Shown here piece by piece: positions 33,768-42,816 of a stretch of DNA of 64,000 nucleotides. The notes beneath the pieces were generated by a model. The model ran no database searches, was not told the DNA's origin, and saw only the letters and a list, made by a program, of their open reading frames with translations. A program made the translations under genes and the position numbers. This stretch comes from Mycobacterium sp. 852002-51057_SCH5723018. GTDB lineage: Bacteria > Actinomycetota > Actinomycetes > Mycobacteriales > Mycobacteriaceae. How positions within the stretch are numbered: the first letter of the stretch is position 1; every line of letters starts with the position of its first letter. The stretch spans positions 1-64,000 of the forward strand of contig NZ_LZIR01000074.1 of the NCBI RefSeq assembly GCF_001667035.1, read 5' to 3'.

Positions 33768-34463
33768 ATGGCCTTCGAGGAGGGGCTGGCCGCGCCGGCT
33801 TCGACATACACCGGCGAGGCCAAATTCGGCGAGGCACCCCTGGCCCAGACGGTGGCGGCCGCCGGCGCGATGCGTCGCATCAGCTCGCTGATGTTGTCCC
33901 TCGAGCACGCTCACCCCGCGGTGGACGCGATGCTGGCGAAGTTCGCCGAGTGGGAGGGCGAGCTGGGCGCCGCGGCCCCGACCGACAACGCGCCGCGCAT
34001 CGGCGAGGTCCCCGACGATCCGCGGCGGGTCTACCTCAACCACGCCACCGACATCGGCGCCTACAACCCCTGTTTTCCCGAATACCGTTTCGATTACCTC
34101 GATGCCGAGAAGGCCAACGGCAGCGTGTGCTTCCCGCTGGTTTACGAAGGTCCGCCGGGGCTGGTCCATGGCGGCTTCCTCGGCGTCTTCTTCGATTGCG
34201 TCATCCAGCATCACAATTGCGTCACCGGGCTTTCCGGCAAGACGCGGTCGTTGACCGTCACCTTCCGCCGGCCGACACCGCTGCTGACCGAGCTGCGCTT
34301 CGATGTCGCCCGGTCGCAGGTGGAGCGGGGGGTCTCGTCGACGGCCCGGCTGCTGTTGGACAACGAGGTGCTCTGTACCGGTGAGGTCGACACGTTGGCC
34401 TCGCCGCCGGACAAGCTGACCGGATTCAGGTTCGGCAGGCGGCGAAAGGAGTCCGACACATGA
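33768..34463 (+). CDS. Hotdog-fold acyl-CoA thioesterase (PaaI-like)
   Basis: A 231-residue protein with the PaaI-type hotdog motif YEGPPGLVHGGFLGVFFDCVIQ (about 122-143), where His-Gly-Gly starts the central helix, and TRSLTVTFRRPTPLLTELRF as the following strands. It probably hydrolyses an acyl-CoA ester and recycles CoA. The N-terminal 80 residues are not part of the usual domain. The stop overlaps the next ATG (ATGA at 34460-34463). Confidence 0.82.
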   Translation: MAFEEGLAAPASTYTGEAKFGEAPLAQTVAAAGAMRRISSLMLSLEHAHPAVDAMLAKFAEWEGELGAAAPTDNAPRIGEVPDDPRRVYLNHATDIGAYNPCFPEYRFDYLDAEKANGSVCFPLVYEGPPGLVHGGFLGVFFDCVIQHHNCVTGLSGKTRSLTVTFRRPTPLLTELRFDVARSQVERGVSSTARLLLDNEVLCTGEVDTLASPPDKLTGFRFGRRRKESDT

Positions 34464-35344
34464 CCGCCTCCAGCGCTTCGGACGATCGCGTGCTCTTTGA
34501 GCTCGATCGCGACGGGCGTATCGCGACCATCACGCTGAACAACCCCAAGCAACGCAACTCCTACGACGCCGCCATGCGCGAGGCCGTCGCCCGCTGCCTG
34601 GATCGCGTGGCCGAAGACGACGACGTCACCGTCGTGCTGTTGCGCGGGGCCGGGGGAGTGTTCAGCACCGGGGCCGACATGAACAATGCGTACGGGTGGT
34701 ACGGCCCGGGTAGCGACGACCAAGCCAAGCGCCGCCCCAGTCAGCGTCGGCGACTCACGGTGGACCGCAAGTCTTTTGGCTTTTACCACAACTTCATGGG
34801 CTTCCCCAAGGTGACGGTGGGCGAGATCGGGGGTTACGCGCTCGGCGGCGGCTTCGAGATGGCACTGATGACCGACATCTCCGTCATCGCGCGCGACACC
34901 AAAATCGGCATGCCGGCGACCCGCTTCCTTGGTCCCGCGCTCGGCAGCCTGCACATGTTCTTCCACCGGTTGGGACCCGTGCTGGCCCGGCGTCTGCTGC
35001 TCACCGGTGACATCATCGAGGCCGGCTCAATCGAGCACCTCGGAATCTTCACCGAGACATGCGATCCCGGTTCGGTCACGAAGCGCGCGCGGTACTGGGC
35101 CGAGAAGGCGGCGAAGATGCCCGCCGACGGAGTCGTCATCGCCAAGGAGGCGTTCCGCCTCGTCGAACAGACCCAGGCGTACCACGGCGAGGAGGTCGCC
35201 AGCTACCTGTTCCACGCCTTCGGCACCAACCTGCAGTTCGCCTCGGGTGAGTTCAATTTCGTCAAAACCCGTGCGGAACACGGCGCCAAGGAAGCCTTCC
35301 GGTTGCGCGACCAGCATTTCCACGTGCCCGAACCCGAAGAGTAA
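34460..35344 (+). CDS. Enoyl-CoA hydratase/isomerase
   Basis: A 294-residue crotonase-fold protein: TITLNNPKQRNSYDAAMREAV, GAGGVFSTGADMNNAYGWYG, and VGEIGGYALGGGFEMALMTDISVIA, with both oxyanion-hole segments present. ATRFLGPALGSLHMFFHRLG and the long C-terminal helices are complete. It is cotranscribed with the thioesterase and convergent with the TetR gene. Confidence 0.87.
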   Translation: MTASSASDDRVLFELDRDGRIATITLNNPKQRNSYDAAMREAVARCLDRVAEDDDVTVVLLRGAGGVFSTGADMNNAYGWYGPGSDDQAKRRPSQRRRLTVDRKSFGFYHNFMGFPKVTVGEIGGYALGGGFEMALMTDISVIARDTKIGMPATRFLGPALGSLHMFFHRLGPVLARRLLLTGDIIEAGSIEHLGIFTETCDPGSVTKRARYWAEKAAKMPADGVVIAKEAFRLVEQTQAYHGEEVASYLFHAFGTNLQFASGEFNFVKTRAEHGAKEAFRLRDQHFHVPEPEE

Positions 35345-35358
35345 CAGCGCGATTCGCG

Positions 35359-36150
35359 CTAGCGCGCCGCCGCGGCTTTGGTTCGTCCCCGCTGTGCAGG
35401 CGGCTTGGACGCCTTGCGTTGCCGGGACGCCGCGGACTTGGCGTCCTTGGCATTCCTCTCGATCAAACTGCTGGCGTGGTCCAGGATGCAGTCCAGGCCG
35501 AACTCGAAATTGGTTTCGTCGGGCGCCCCGATGCGGTGCCCCTGCCCGGTCACCTGAGCGATCAGCGGGGTGGTCCCCGGATCGATCGCCACGGCGTCCT
35601 CGATGGCGCGCGATCCGCTGTCCGACGCTTGGTTCTTCTCGTAAAGCCGGTGCAGCACCACCGATCCGCGGACATGAACCGAGACCGCCGAGTACGTGTC
35701 GAAGGCGTCCTCGGGTGATAGGCCGGCCTCCACCAGGTTGGCGATCGCCCGCTCCATCTCCTGAGCGCCCAACCGCGCCGCCTTGGGGCTGAGCGCGGCT
35801 CTGATCAAAATCAGGTCGCACAGAATTGGGTTGCCCATGAATGTCTTACGCATCAACCGCGCGTGGTTGCGCAACGTCTCGCGCCAGTCGGCGGCTTCGA
35901 CGTAGGGCGTGGCGAATACATACTTGCTCAGGGCGCGGTCGGTCATCGCGTTGAGCAGATCGTCCTTCTTGCGGAAGTACCAGTAGATGCTGGTGACGCC
36001 GACACCAAGGTGTTTGCCGAGCAGCGGCATGCTCAGGTTGTCTATCGACACCTGCTCCGCGAGTTCGAATGCGCCGCTGATGATGTCGTCGGGATTGATG
36101 GACCCGCGTTCGCGTCGTTGACGCTTGTCGGCGGTTGCCTGCTTTGCCAC
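35359..36150 (-). CDS. TetR family regulator, candidate regulator of the island
   Basis: About 263 residues. The DNA-binding domain is INPDDIISGAFELAEQVSID, then LSMPLLGKHLGVGVTSIYWYFRKKDDLLNAM, a clear TetR helix-turn-helix; YVFATPYVEAADWRETLRNH follows as in TetR C-terminal domains. The tail is rich in Lys, Arg and Ala. GGAGGT lies about 8 bases before GTG 36150, which makes that start better than ATG 36165 or TTG 36168. A palindrome copy at 36283-36301 lies in its divergent promoter region. It is the only TetR gene inside the island, so the best candidate to bind the shared operator; that is inference. Confidence 0.88.
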   Translation of the reverse strand: MAKQATADKRQRRERGSINPDDIISGAFELAEQVSIDNLSMPLLGKHLGVGVTSIYWYFRKKDDLLNAMTDRALSKYVFATPYVEAADWRETLRNHARLMRKTFMGNPILCDLILIRAALSPKAARLGAQEMERAIANLVEAGLSPEDAFDTYSAVSVHVRGSVVLHRLYEKNQASDSGSRAIEDAVAIDPGTTPLIAQVTGQGHRIGAPDETNFEFGLDCILDHASSLIERNAKDAKSAASRQRKASKPPAQRGRTKAAAAR

Positions 36151-36282
36151 TACGGGCACCTCCATCAAGATCGATCCGGTGCATGCGGCCTTCGGTTCCG
36201 TGCCACCGGTAAACTGGAATTCACCCGGTGGCCAGGCTCTGACCTGCGTGTACGCATGCGTGTCGTCGCGTTTTCCGTCTGC

Positions 36283-36301
36283 TACTGTAATACCTATCGT
36301 A
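36283..36301. promoter_or_regulatory. Palindrome copy between TetR gene and SDR-aldolase operon
   Basis: TACTGTAATACCTATCGTA: left half 7/7, right half 5/7 against TACTGTA-N5-TACAGTA. It lies 54 bases before the SDR ATG at 36355 and about 133 bases before the TetR start at 36150, so the regulator could control itself and the SDR operon. Confidence 0.65.
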
Positions 36302-36354
36302 GGCTTTTTGGTAAAACGGCTGGGACACGCAAGATCAAGGCTACGGACTGAGCC

Positions 36355-37152
36355 ATGGATCTAGGGCTGGCGAACGCCGCGGCGGCGGTGGTCGGTGGCA
36401 GCCGCGGCATGGGTTTGGCGGCGGCACGTTGCCTTGCCGAGGACGGCGCCCGCGTCGCGGTCATCGGCCGTTCCCCCGATGCCCTCGATTCGGCGGTGAC
36501 CGACCTGACGGGCCGAGGTAGCCCGGATGCACTGGGGCTGGTCGCCGACATCGGTGACGCCGGGGCGGTCGACAAGGTATTCGCCGAGCTCGGTGAGCGG
36601 TGGGACGGCCAACTCAATGTGCTCGTCAATACGGTCGGGCCCGGCGCGGCGGGCACATTCGAGGATCTGACCGACGAGCAGTGGCGTCAATCCGTCGAGG
36701 ACGGCGTGCTGGGCATGGTGCGTTGCGTCCGTTCGGGACTTCCCCTGCTGCGCAAGGCGCAATGGGCGCGGATAGTCAACTTCTCGGCGCACTCGACTCA
36801 GCGACAAAGCGTGATGCTGCCGGCCTACACGGCGGCCAAATCGATGCTGACGAGCGTGTCGAAAAACCTGTCGCTGCTGCTGGCCAAGGACGAGATTTTG
36901 GTCAACGTGGTGTCGCCCGGCAGCATCGCGTCGGAGTCGCTGGCCGGGTGGGCAAAGTCCGTCGGTGTCGACGGCAATGACCCGTATGCACTGATGGACG
37001 CCATCGCCAAGCATTTCGGTCATCCGGCGCACATGCCCCGAGCGGGTCTACCGGACGAAATTGGCCCGGTCGTCGCATTCCTCGCGTCACGGCGCAACTC
37101 CTACATGACCGGAGCCAACATCAACGTCGATGGTGGTTCGGACTTCACGTAA
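36355..37152 (+). CDS. Short-chain dehydrogenase/reductase
   Basis: A 265-residue SDR with VVGGSRGMGLAAARCLAEDG for nucleotide binding, NTVGPGAAG in place of the usual NNAG, catalytic Ser in VNFSAHSTQ and Tyr/Lys in AYTAAKSML. The C-terminus MTGANINVDGGSDFT is typical. The NTVG variant is seen in divergent SDRs. It is 43 bases upstream of the aldolase-like gene, so the two may act on the same intermediate. Confidence 0.86.
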   Translation: MDLGLANAAAAVVGGSRGMGLAAARCLAEDGARVAVIGRSPDALDSAVTDLTGRGSPDALGLVADIGDAGAVDKVFAELGERWDGQLNVLVNTVGPGAAGTFEDLTDEQWRQSVEDGVLGMVRCVRSGLPLLRKAQWARIVNFSAHSTQRQSVMLPAYTAAKSMLTSVSKNLSLLLAKDEILVNVVSPGSIASESLAGWAKSVGVDGNDPYALMDAIAKHFGHPAHMPRAGLPDEIGPVVAFLASRRNSYMTGANINVDGGSDFT

Positions 37153-37195
37153 CCGCGGGTCGAGGAAATCGATTGGCCGACAGAAGGAGTCGACT

Positions 37196-38203
37196 GTGGC
37201 AACGGCAAGTGAGGCGCGTGCCTGGGCGCGCGGCGCATTGCGGGGGATCGGCGACTCCCTCTACACGCCCTTTTGTGGCGACGACGGTGACGACATCGAC
37301 TGGGACGCCTACCGGACGCTGGTGCGCTACTGCGTCGGCGACCTCGGCCACCCGATGTTGTGGTGCACGAGCGGCATCGCCGAGTTCTGGTCGTTGACCC
37401 TCGACGAGCGGAAGCGCTTGCTGGAAGTGGCAATCGAGGAGGCGCGCCGCGTCAATCCCGACGTCGTCGTCCAGGCGTGCACCGCGGCCATGTCGGCCAA
37501 GGACTGTTTGGATCTGACGCTGCACGCCCAACAAGCGGGGGCCGACATCGCCTACATCCAGACGCCGATGATGGAGGCGCACGGCGGCGAGGGCGTGCTG
37601 AGGTTCTTCAAGTACGTCGCCGCGCGCACGGACATCGCCCTGGGCATGTTCAATTCCCCATCCTCCGGTTACGTCCTGACCGCGGCCGAAAGCGCACGGA
37701 TTTATGACGAGGTGCCGGCGGTGTGCGCCACCAAGGAAGGTGCCTTCCGGCCGGCGAGCAGCCGGCTGCTGCACCAGTTGGCGCCCGGTCTGGTGCTCTG
37801 GGAATGCGACAAGACGGTGTACCGCGCCGGATGGCTGCGCGACGGGATCGTCTGCCCGGCACAATTGGGCACAGCCGGCTACCTGTTCGAGACACCAAAG
37901 CGGCGACTGTTTTCCGAGTACTGGGATTTGGTGCAGAGCGACAAGCTCCTCGAGGCGATGGACTACGGACGTGAATCCGGCCTCGACCAGTTCGACCTCG
38001 ACGTCGGATCGTGGTGGACGTGCTATCCGGGGCGGCCGGACTACTTCACCCACTGGGCCGGTGCGTTCAAGTACGCCGCCTCGGTGCTGGGACTGCCGAT
38101 CGGTGGGTATCCGCATTCTCGGCCACCGCAGGCGGAACTGCCGGCCGAGGCCAAGGCGCAGATCGAGGAGGCCTACCGGCGCCTCGGCCTCATCCAGGGG
38201 TAG
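37196..38203 (+). CDS. Dihydrodipicolinate synthase family (class I aldolase fold) protein
   Basis: A 335-residue TIM-barrel protein of the DapA/NanA superfamily. GDSLYTPFCGDDGDDIDWDA is the N-terminal strand region and AVCATKEGAF contains the Schiff-base Lys (near residue 180). GSSG-type pyruvate-binding sequence is replaced by CTSGIAEFWSLT. Such proteins in catabolic clusters often are hydratase-aldolases that release pyruvate or glycolaldehyde-type fragments. AGAAGGAG 7 bases before GTG 37196 fixes the start. True lysine-pathway DapA is unlikely from the context. Confidence 0.8.
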   Translation: MATASEARAWARGALRGIGDSLYTPFCGDDGDDIDWDAYRTLVRYCVGDLGHPMLWCTSGIAEFWSLTLDERKRLLEVAIEEARRVNPDVVVQACTAAMSAKDCLDLTLHAQQAGADIAYIQTPMMEAHGGEGVLRFFKYVAARTDIALGMFNSPSSGYVLTAAESARIYDEVPAVCATKEGAFRPASSRLLHQLAPGLVLWECDKTVYRAGWLRDGIVCPAQLGTAGYLFETPKRRLFSEYWDLVQSDKLLEAMDYGRESGLDQFDLDVGSWWTCYPGRPDYFTHWAGAFKYAASVLGLPIGGYPHSRPPQAELPAEAKAQIEEAYRRLGLIQG

Positions 38204-38232
38204 CGCACCGGAAATTCCTTGCGGCACAAGAA

Positions 38233-38257
38233 GGCCCGGCCACCCTGTGACCGGGCC
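38233..38257. terminator. Hairpin between convergent aldolase-like and CsbD-like genes
   Basis: GGCCCGG at 38233-38239 pairs with CCGGGCC at 38251-38257 around an 11-base loop. It lies 30 bases after the aldolase-like stop and 15 bases before the end of the convergent CsbD-like gene. No long T run follows, as is common in mycobacteria. Confidence 0.55.
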
Positions 38258-38271
38258 CCCTCGCTGACGCC

Positions 38272-38508
38272 CTACTGCTCGGCGCGCTCCCGCGCCTCCT
38301 CGACCTTGGCCTTGCCGCGGGCCTTCTCGGCCTCGGCTTCCTTTCGCCCGGCGTCGCGCTGCGCCGCCGCCTTGTCCTGCTGGGCCTTGCCCTCGTTGAT
38401 CAGACCACGGTTGCCGATGACCGTGCCGATGACCTCCTTGGCCTTGCCCTTGACGTCCTCGACGACGCCCTTGATGGCCTCGAGCGGGCCACTGATGTTG
38501 GTAACCAT
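38272..38508 (-). CDS. CsbD-like small stress protein
   Basis: A 78-residue highly charged helical protein: EAIKGVVEDVKGKAKEVIGT is the CsbD core, and GLINEGKAQQDKAAAQRDAG the second repeat-like part. CsbD-family proteins are general stress proteins with no known enzyme activity. It is separate in function and strand from the flanking catabolic operons. Confidence 0.8.
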   Translation of the reverse strand: MVTNISGPLEAIKGVVEDVKGKAKEVIGTVIGNRGLINEGKAQQDKAAAQRDAGRKEAEAEKARGKAKVEEARERAEQ

Positions 38509-38604
38509 TGCGTCCCCCTTCCGATTGACGGATCTCTCACTGGGGCGTCTTCCCCGCGCCGCGATCGTCGCAAACGCGTTGGCGACGTGGCGCTCACCAC
38601 AGCG

Positions 38605-38823
38605 TCAGTTCGTCGGCCCGGGTGCTTTGGGTTCGGCTTCGCCCGAGCTGGGCGACTCGCGTCGGGTTCGGTGATGTCGCGCCCGCAACGCCAGACCCGC
38701 GATAACGCCGATCAGGGCCGCCCAGAACAGAATTTGTGCACCCGTCACCGCCACCTGGGCCCGCAGCGCCCACGCGCGCGCCTGGCGTAAGCGGTGCACA
38801 ACCGCCTTTGCTGTCGAGTCCAC
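38605..38823 (-). CDS. Small single-pass membrane protein, function unknown
   Basis: A 72-residue protein with one hydrophobic segment (AVTGAQILFWAALIGVIAGLAL) flanked by basic residues and a charged tail. It follows the same strand as the CsbD-like gene with a gap of about 96 bases. I do not recognise the family. The 206 bases from 38823 to 39029 hold no gene I can support. Confidence 0.55.
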   Translation of the reverse strand: MDSTAKAVVHRLRQARAWALRAQVAVTGAQILFWAALIGVIAGLALRARHHRTRRESPSSGEAEPKAPGPTN

Positions 38824-39028
38824 TCGTCTCCCTAACGGCCGGGCATTTCAGGTAAGGGCTTCCTTGCTCGGTAACCCGCCGGATCGCGATCTCAAACCCT
38901 TCGCCTCGTTGCTCGCGGGCGGGGGTCGCGGTAGGGCATCTGCGGCCGGCCGCCGGGTAGCCGTTCGGCGGCCCGAAACCGCTGTTGGGTCGGGTTCGCG
39001 GGCGCGTGACCGCGGTTGTGGAATGCGC

Positions 39029-39047
39029 TACCGATAGGTATACAGTA
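39029..39047. promoter_or_regulatory. Palindrome copy before the crotonase-amidohydrolase operon
   Basis: TACCGATAGGTATACAGTA: left half 4/7, right half 7/7 against TACTGTA-N5-TACAGTA, identical spacing. It lies 55 bases before ATG 39102 and would control the six-gene operon running to 45926. Confidence 0.6.
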
Positions 39048-39101
39048 TGCGTACAAGCAGACGGAATCGGCGTGGCCGAGCGTGAGGAGGTGCCGCGGGA
39101 G

Positions 39102-39944
39102 ATGTCCAGCAGCGGCGGTGCTTCCGAAGACGCGGTGCTCTACGAGGCCACCGAAAGCGGCGTCGCAATCCTGACCTTCAACCGCCCGGAGCGCCTCAAC
39201 GCCTGGGGCCCCGATATCGCCGCCGGCTTTTATGCCGCGGTGGACCGCGCCGAAGCGGACCCGGCCATCCGGGTGATCCTGTTGACCGGCCGGGGAAGGG
39301 GATTCTGCGCCGGCGCGTACCTGGGCACGCCGAGTTCGGCCGCTACGTACGGCGACACAATGGAGAAGGCGGGTCAGACCAATCTCGCTGACCTGGTCGG
39401 GGAACGCCCACCGCATTTCGTCACCACGTTGCGCAAGCCCGTCGTCGCCGCCATCAACGGTCCCTGCGTCGGCATCGGCCTGACCCAGGCGCTGATGTGC
39501 GATGTCCGGTTCGCTGCCGCGGGGGCGAAGTTCGCCGCGGTGTTCGCCCGCCGCGGATTGATCGCCGAGTTCGGCATCTCCTGGATACTGCCGCGCTTGA
39601 CCACGTGGGGCGTCGCCCTCGACCTGCTGTTGAGCGGCCGCACCTTTCTCGCCGAGGAGGCCGCCGAGCTCGGCCTCGTCAAGGAAGTCGTCGCGCCCGA
39701 GAATCTCATGAAGCGCGCGCTGGACTACGCGGAGGATATCGCCCAAAACTGTTCGCCGGCTTCGATGGCGGTGATCAAGAGGCAGGTGTACGGCGACGCC
39801 ACACGCGATGTCGTGGACGCCACCGCGCGCGCCGAAGTCCTGCTGCACGAGGCGATGCCGCGGCCCGACGTCATCGAGGGCATCACCAGCTTCCTACAGA
39901 AGCGGCCTCCGCAATTTCCCTCCCTCAACTCGACCGACGTTTAG
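39102..39944 (+). CDS. Enoyl-CoA hydratase/isomerase
   Basis: A 280-residue crotonase-fold protein: ILTFNRPERLNAWGPDIAAG, GRGRGFCAGAYLGTPSSA and AAINGPCVGIGLTQALMCDVRFAA. The C-terminus FLQKRPPQFPSL is EchA-like. GAGGAGG at 39084-39090 supports ATG 39102; longer in-frame starts would overlap the operator. First gene of the operon crotonase, amidohydrolase, ligase, amidohydrolase and two acyl-CoA dehydrogenase subunits. Confidence 0.87.
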   Translation: MSSSGGASEDAVLYEATESGVAILTFNRPERLNAWGPDIAAGFYAAVDRAEADPAIRVILLTGRGRGFCAGAYLGTPSSAATYGDTMEKAGQTNLADLVGERPPHFVTTLRKPVVAAINGPCVGIGLTQALMCDVRFAAAGAKFAAVFARRGLIAEFGISWILPRLTTWGVALDLLLSGRTFLAEEAAELGLVKEVVAPENLMKRALDYAEDIAQNCSPASMAVIKRQVYGDATRDVVDATARAEVLLHEAMPRPDVIEGITSFLQKRPPQFPSLNSTDV

Positions 39945-39965
39945 CGTTCGCCGGAAAGGATGATC

Positions 39966-41168
39966 ATGGCCAATTTGGGTTACCAGGCGATTGACGTCGA
40001 CAACCACTACTACGAGCCGCTGGACGCCTTCACCCGTCACCTGGACAAGAAGTTCAAGCGCCGCGGCGTGCAGATGCTCAGCGATGGCAGGCGCACCTGG
40101 GCGGTGATCGGGGACCGCGTCAACCACTTCATCCCCAACCCCACCTTCGACCCGATCATCGTGCCGGGCTGCCTGGACCTGTTGTTCCGCGGCGCAATCC
40201 CCGAAGGCGTCGATCCCGCCTCGCTGATGAAAGTCGAGCGGCTTGCCGACCACCCCGAGTACCAGAACCGCGATGCGCGGGTCGCCGTGATGGACACCCA
40301 GGACATCGAGACGGTGTTCATGCTGCCGACTTTCGCCTGTGGCGTCGAGGAGGCGCTCAAGCACGACATCGAGGCGACGATGGCGTCGCTGCACGCGTTC
40401 AACCTGTGGCTCGACGAGGATTGGGGCTTCGATCGGCCCGATCACCGCATCGTGGCCGCGCCGATCATCTCCCTGGCCGATCCGGCCAAGGCGCTCGAAG
40501 AGGTCGAGTTCGTGTTGGCGCGGGGCGCCAAGCTGGTGCTGGTGCGTCCGGCACCGGTGCCCGGCGTGGTCAAGCCCAGGTCGCTGGGCGATCCCAGTCA
40601 CGATCCGGTGTGGGCGCGGCTGGCCGAGGCGGGGGTACCCGTGGGCTTTCACCTCAGCGACAGTGGCTACCTGCACATTGCCGCCCAATGGGGCGGCAAG
40701 TCGACCTTCGAGGGGTTCGGCGAAAAGGATCCACTGGATCAAGTTCTCCTCGACGACCGGGCCATCCATGACACGATGGCCTCGATGATCGTGCACGGCG
40801 TGTTCACCCGCCACCCCAACCTCAGGGCGGTCAGCATCGAAAACGGCTCGTACTTCGTACATCGGCTGGTCAAGCGCCTGAAGAAGGTGGCCAACAATTA
40901 TCCGCGGCACTTTCCCGAGGATCCGGTGGAGCAGCTGCGCAACAACGTGTGGATCGCCCCCTACTACGAGGACGACCTGCCCGAGCTGGCGAAAGTCATC
41001 GGCGTCGACAAGATCCTGTTCGGTTCCGACTGGCCGCACGGCGAAGGCCTGGAGTCGCCGGTGTCGTTTGTGGACGAACTCAAGGGCTTCAGCGATTCCG
41101 ACATCCGAAAGGTCATGCGCGACAACGCTCTAGACCTGCTCGGCGTTCAAGTCGGGTCGGCTGCTTGA
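39966..41168 (+). CDS. Amidohydrolase family 2 (TIM-barrel metal-dependent hydrolase/decarboxylase)
   Basis: A 400-residue protein. AIDVDNHYYEPLDAF is the N-terminal metal-site motif (replacing the usual D-x-H), VGFHLSDSGYLH lies at the second His, and ILFGSDWPHGEG carries the C-terminal Asp. Members include ACMSD-type decarboxylases and hydrolases of cyclic intermediates. GGAAAGG about 7 bases before ATG 39966 makes that the start rather than ATG 39960. In this context it may act on a ring-derived CoA ester or acid; that is inference. Confidence 0.84.
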   Translation: MANLGYQAIDVDNHYYEPLDAFTRHLDKKFKRRGVQMLSDGRRTWAVIGDRVNHFIPNPTFDPIIVPGCLDLLFRGAIPEGVDPASLMKVERLADHPEYQNRDARVAVMDTQDIETVFMLPTFACGVEEALKHDIEATMASLHAFNLWLDEDWGFDRPDHRIVAAPIISLADPAKALEEVEFVLARGAKLVLVRPAPVPGVVKPRSLGDPSHDPVWARLAEAGVPVGFHLSDSGYLHIAAQWGGKSTFEGFGEKDPLDQVLLDDRAIHDTMASMIVHGVFTRHPNLRAVSIENGSYFVHRLVKRLKKVANNYPRHFPEDPVEQLRNNVWIAPYYEDDLPELAKVIGVDKILFGSDWPHGEGLESPVSFVDELKGFSDSDIRKVMRDNALDLLGVQVGSAA

Positions 41169-41190
41169 TTATTCGAGGCTGGCTGCGCTA

Positions 41191-42816
41191 GTGAGCGAAT
41201 GGACCGTCGGGGCAGTGTTCGACGCGATCGCCGATGCCGTTCCCGACCGCCTGATGACCGTGTGCGGAAACCGCCGCAGCACGTTCGCGGAATCGGCGGA
41301 CCGAACCAATAGGCTGGCAAATTACCTCAGCGGCAACGGGTTTGGCGCGCATGCCGAACGTGGGACGCTGCAGCCGTGGGAATGCGGTCAAGACCGGGTC
41401 GCGCTCATCATGTACAACGACCTGTACGCCGACATGGTGATCGGGTGCCTCAAGGCGCGCACCGTTCCGGTCAACGTGAATCACCACTACGCGCCAGGCG
41501 AGATCGCCGACCTGCTCGACTATGTCCGGCCCCGGGGGATCATCTATCACCGCTCACTGGGCGCGCGGTTCGCCGACGCGCTGGCCGGCGCGGGGGCCGA
41601 ACTGTTGGTGTCGATCGACGATGCAAGCGGCACCGCCGAACTGCCCCGAGCGGTGTCGCTGGATGAGGCCTCGGCGGCCGCCGATCCCGGCCTGCACCCG
41701 GAGGGGTCGCCCGACGACCTGATCATGATGTGTACGGGCGGGACCACGGGCCGCCCCAAGGGAGTGCTGTGGCGTCAGAGCGACATGTATGTGTCGTCGA
41801 TGGTGGGCGCCGATCACCACAGCGTCACCGAGATTCATGACAAGGTTCGCGACGGCGGTCCGCCGTGGTTCGCGGTTTCTCCGCTGATGCACGCCGCCGG
41901 AATGTGGACCGCGTTCGCGGCGCTGTGCGCGGGCCTGCCGGTCGTGCTCTACGACGACCGCAACAAGCTGGACGTACGGTCGGTGTGGGAAACCGCCGAG
42001 CGCGAGAAGGTGGGCATGATGACGATGGTCGGCGACGCATACGCCGGGCCGCTGGTCGCCGAGCTGCGCGCGCATCGCTACGACCTGTCCTCGCTGAACG
42101 CCATCGGCACCGGGGGAGCCGCGACCAACGCGAAATACAAACGCGCGCTGATGGACTGCCTGCCGCACGTCACGATCATCGAGGGCTACGGGTCTTCGGA
42201 GAGCGGCAATATGGCGTTCGGACACAGCCGCGACGGCACCGCCAGCGAAACGTTCCAACCCAGGGTCGGCGCCACCGTCGTCTCGGCCGACCGCAGCCGG
42301 TTCCTGCGGCCCGGTGAGGAAGAAATCGGCTGGGCCGCCAGGACGGGCCGGATTCCGCTCGGCTACTTCAACGATGCCGAGGCCACCCAGCGGACTTTCC
42401 TGGAGATCGAGGGCCGGCGGGTGGTGATACCCGGTGATCGGGCTTCACTCGAAAAGGACGGCACCATCCGCCTTTTCGGCCGCGACTCGCTGGTCGTCAA
42501 CACCGGCGGCGAAAAGGTCTTCGTCGAGGAGGTCGAAGAAGTGCTGCGCGCGCATCCCGGCGTCGCCGACGCCCTGGTGGTCGGGCGCCCGAGCGAGCGG
42601 TGGGGGCAGGAAGTCGTGGCGCTCATCGCGGTACACCCGGACGCCGAATTCGGCGCGGACGAGCAGACCCTATACGCCCTGTGCACCTCGCAACTGGCGC
42701 ATTTCAAGGCGCCCAAGGCTTTCATCTTCGTCGAGCAGATTGAGCGCCTCGGCAATGGCAAGCCGAACTACCGGTGGGCCAATGAACGAGCCAAACAGCA
42801 GGTCTCAGCGTCATGA
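41191..42816 (+). CDS. Acyl-CoA synthetase (FadD19-like layout)
   Basis: A 541-residue ANL ligase from GTG 41191. MMCTGGTTGRPKGVLWRQSD is the phosphate loop with the PKGVLWRQ extension seen in steroid-side-chain ligases such as FadD19; GYGSSESGNMAFGH is A5, and LGNGKPNYRWANERA the C-terminal Lys region. It activates a carboxylic acid as CoA ester. The gene at 52700-54352 has the same layout, so two ligases of this subtype serve the island. The next ATG overlaps its stop. Confidence 0.88.
   Translation: MSEWTVGAVFDAIADAVPDRLMTVCGNRRSTFAESADRTNRLANYLSGNGFGAHAERGTLQPWECGQDRVALIMYNDLYADMVIGCLKARTVPVNVNHHYAPGEIADLLDYVRPRGIIYHRSLGARFADALAGAGAELLVSIDDASGTAELPRAVSLDEASAAADPGLHPEGSPDDLIMMCTGGTTGRPKGVLWRQSDMYVSSMVGADHHSVTEIHDKVRDGGPPWFAVSPLMHAAGMWTAFAALCAGLPVVLYDDRNKLDVRSVWETAEREKVGMMTMVGDAYAGPLVAELRAHRYDLSSLNAIGTGGAATNAKYKRALMDCLPHVTIIEGYGSSESGNMAFGHSRDGTASETFQPRVGATVVSADRSRFLRPGEEEIGWAARTGRIPLGYFNDAEATQRTFLEIEGRRVVIPGDRASLEKDGTIRLFGRDSLVVNTGGEKVFVEEVEEVLRAHPGVADALVVGRPSERWGQEVVALIAVHPDAEFGADEQTLYALCTSQLAHFKAPKAFIFVEQIERLGNGKPNYRWANERAKQQVSAS

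Noticed and set aside
37196..38203. Housekeeping dapA of lysine synthesis
   Set aside because: The pyruvate loop differs, the gene sits in the catabolic regulon, and its neighbours are not lysine genes.
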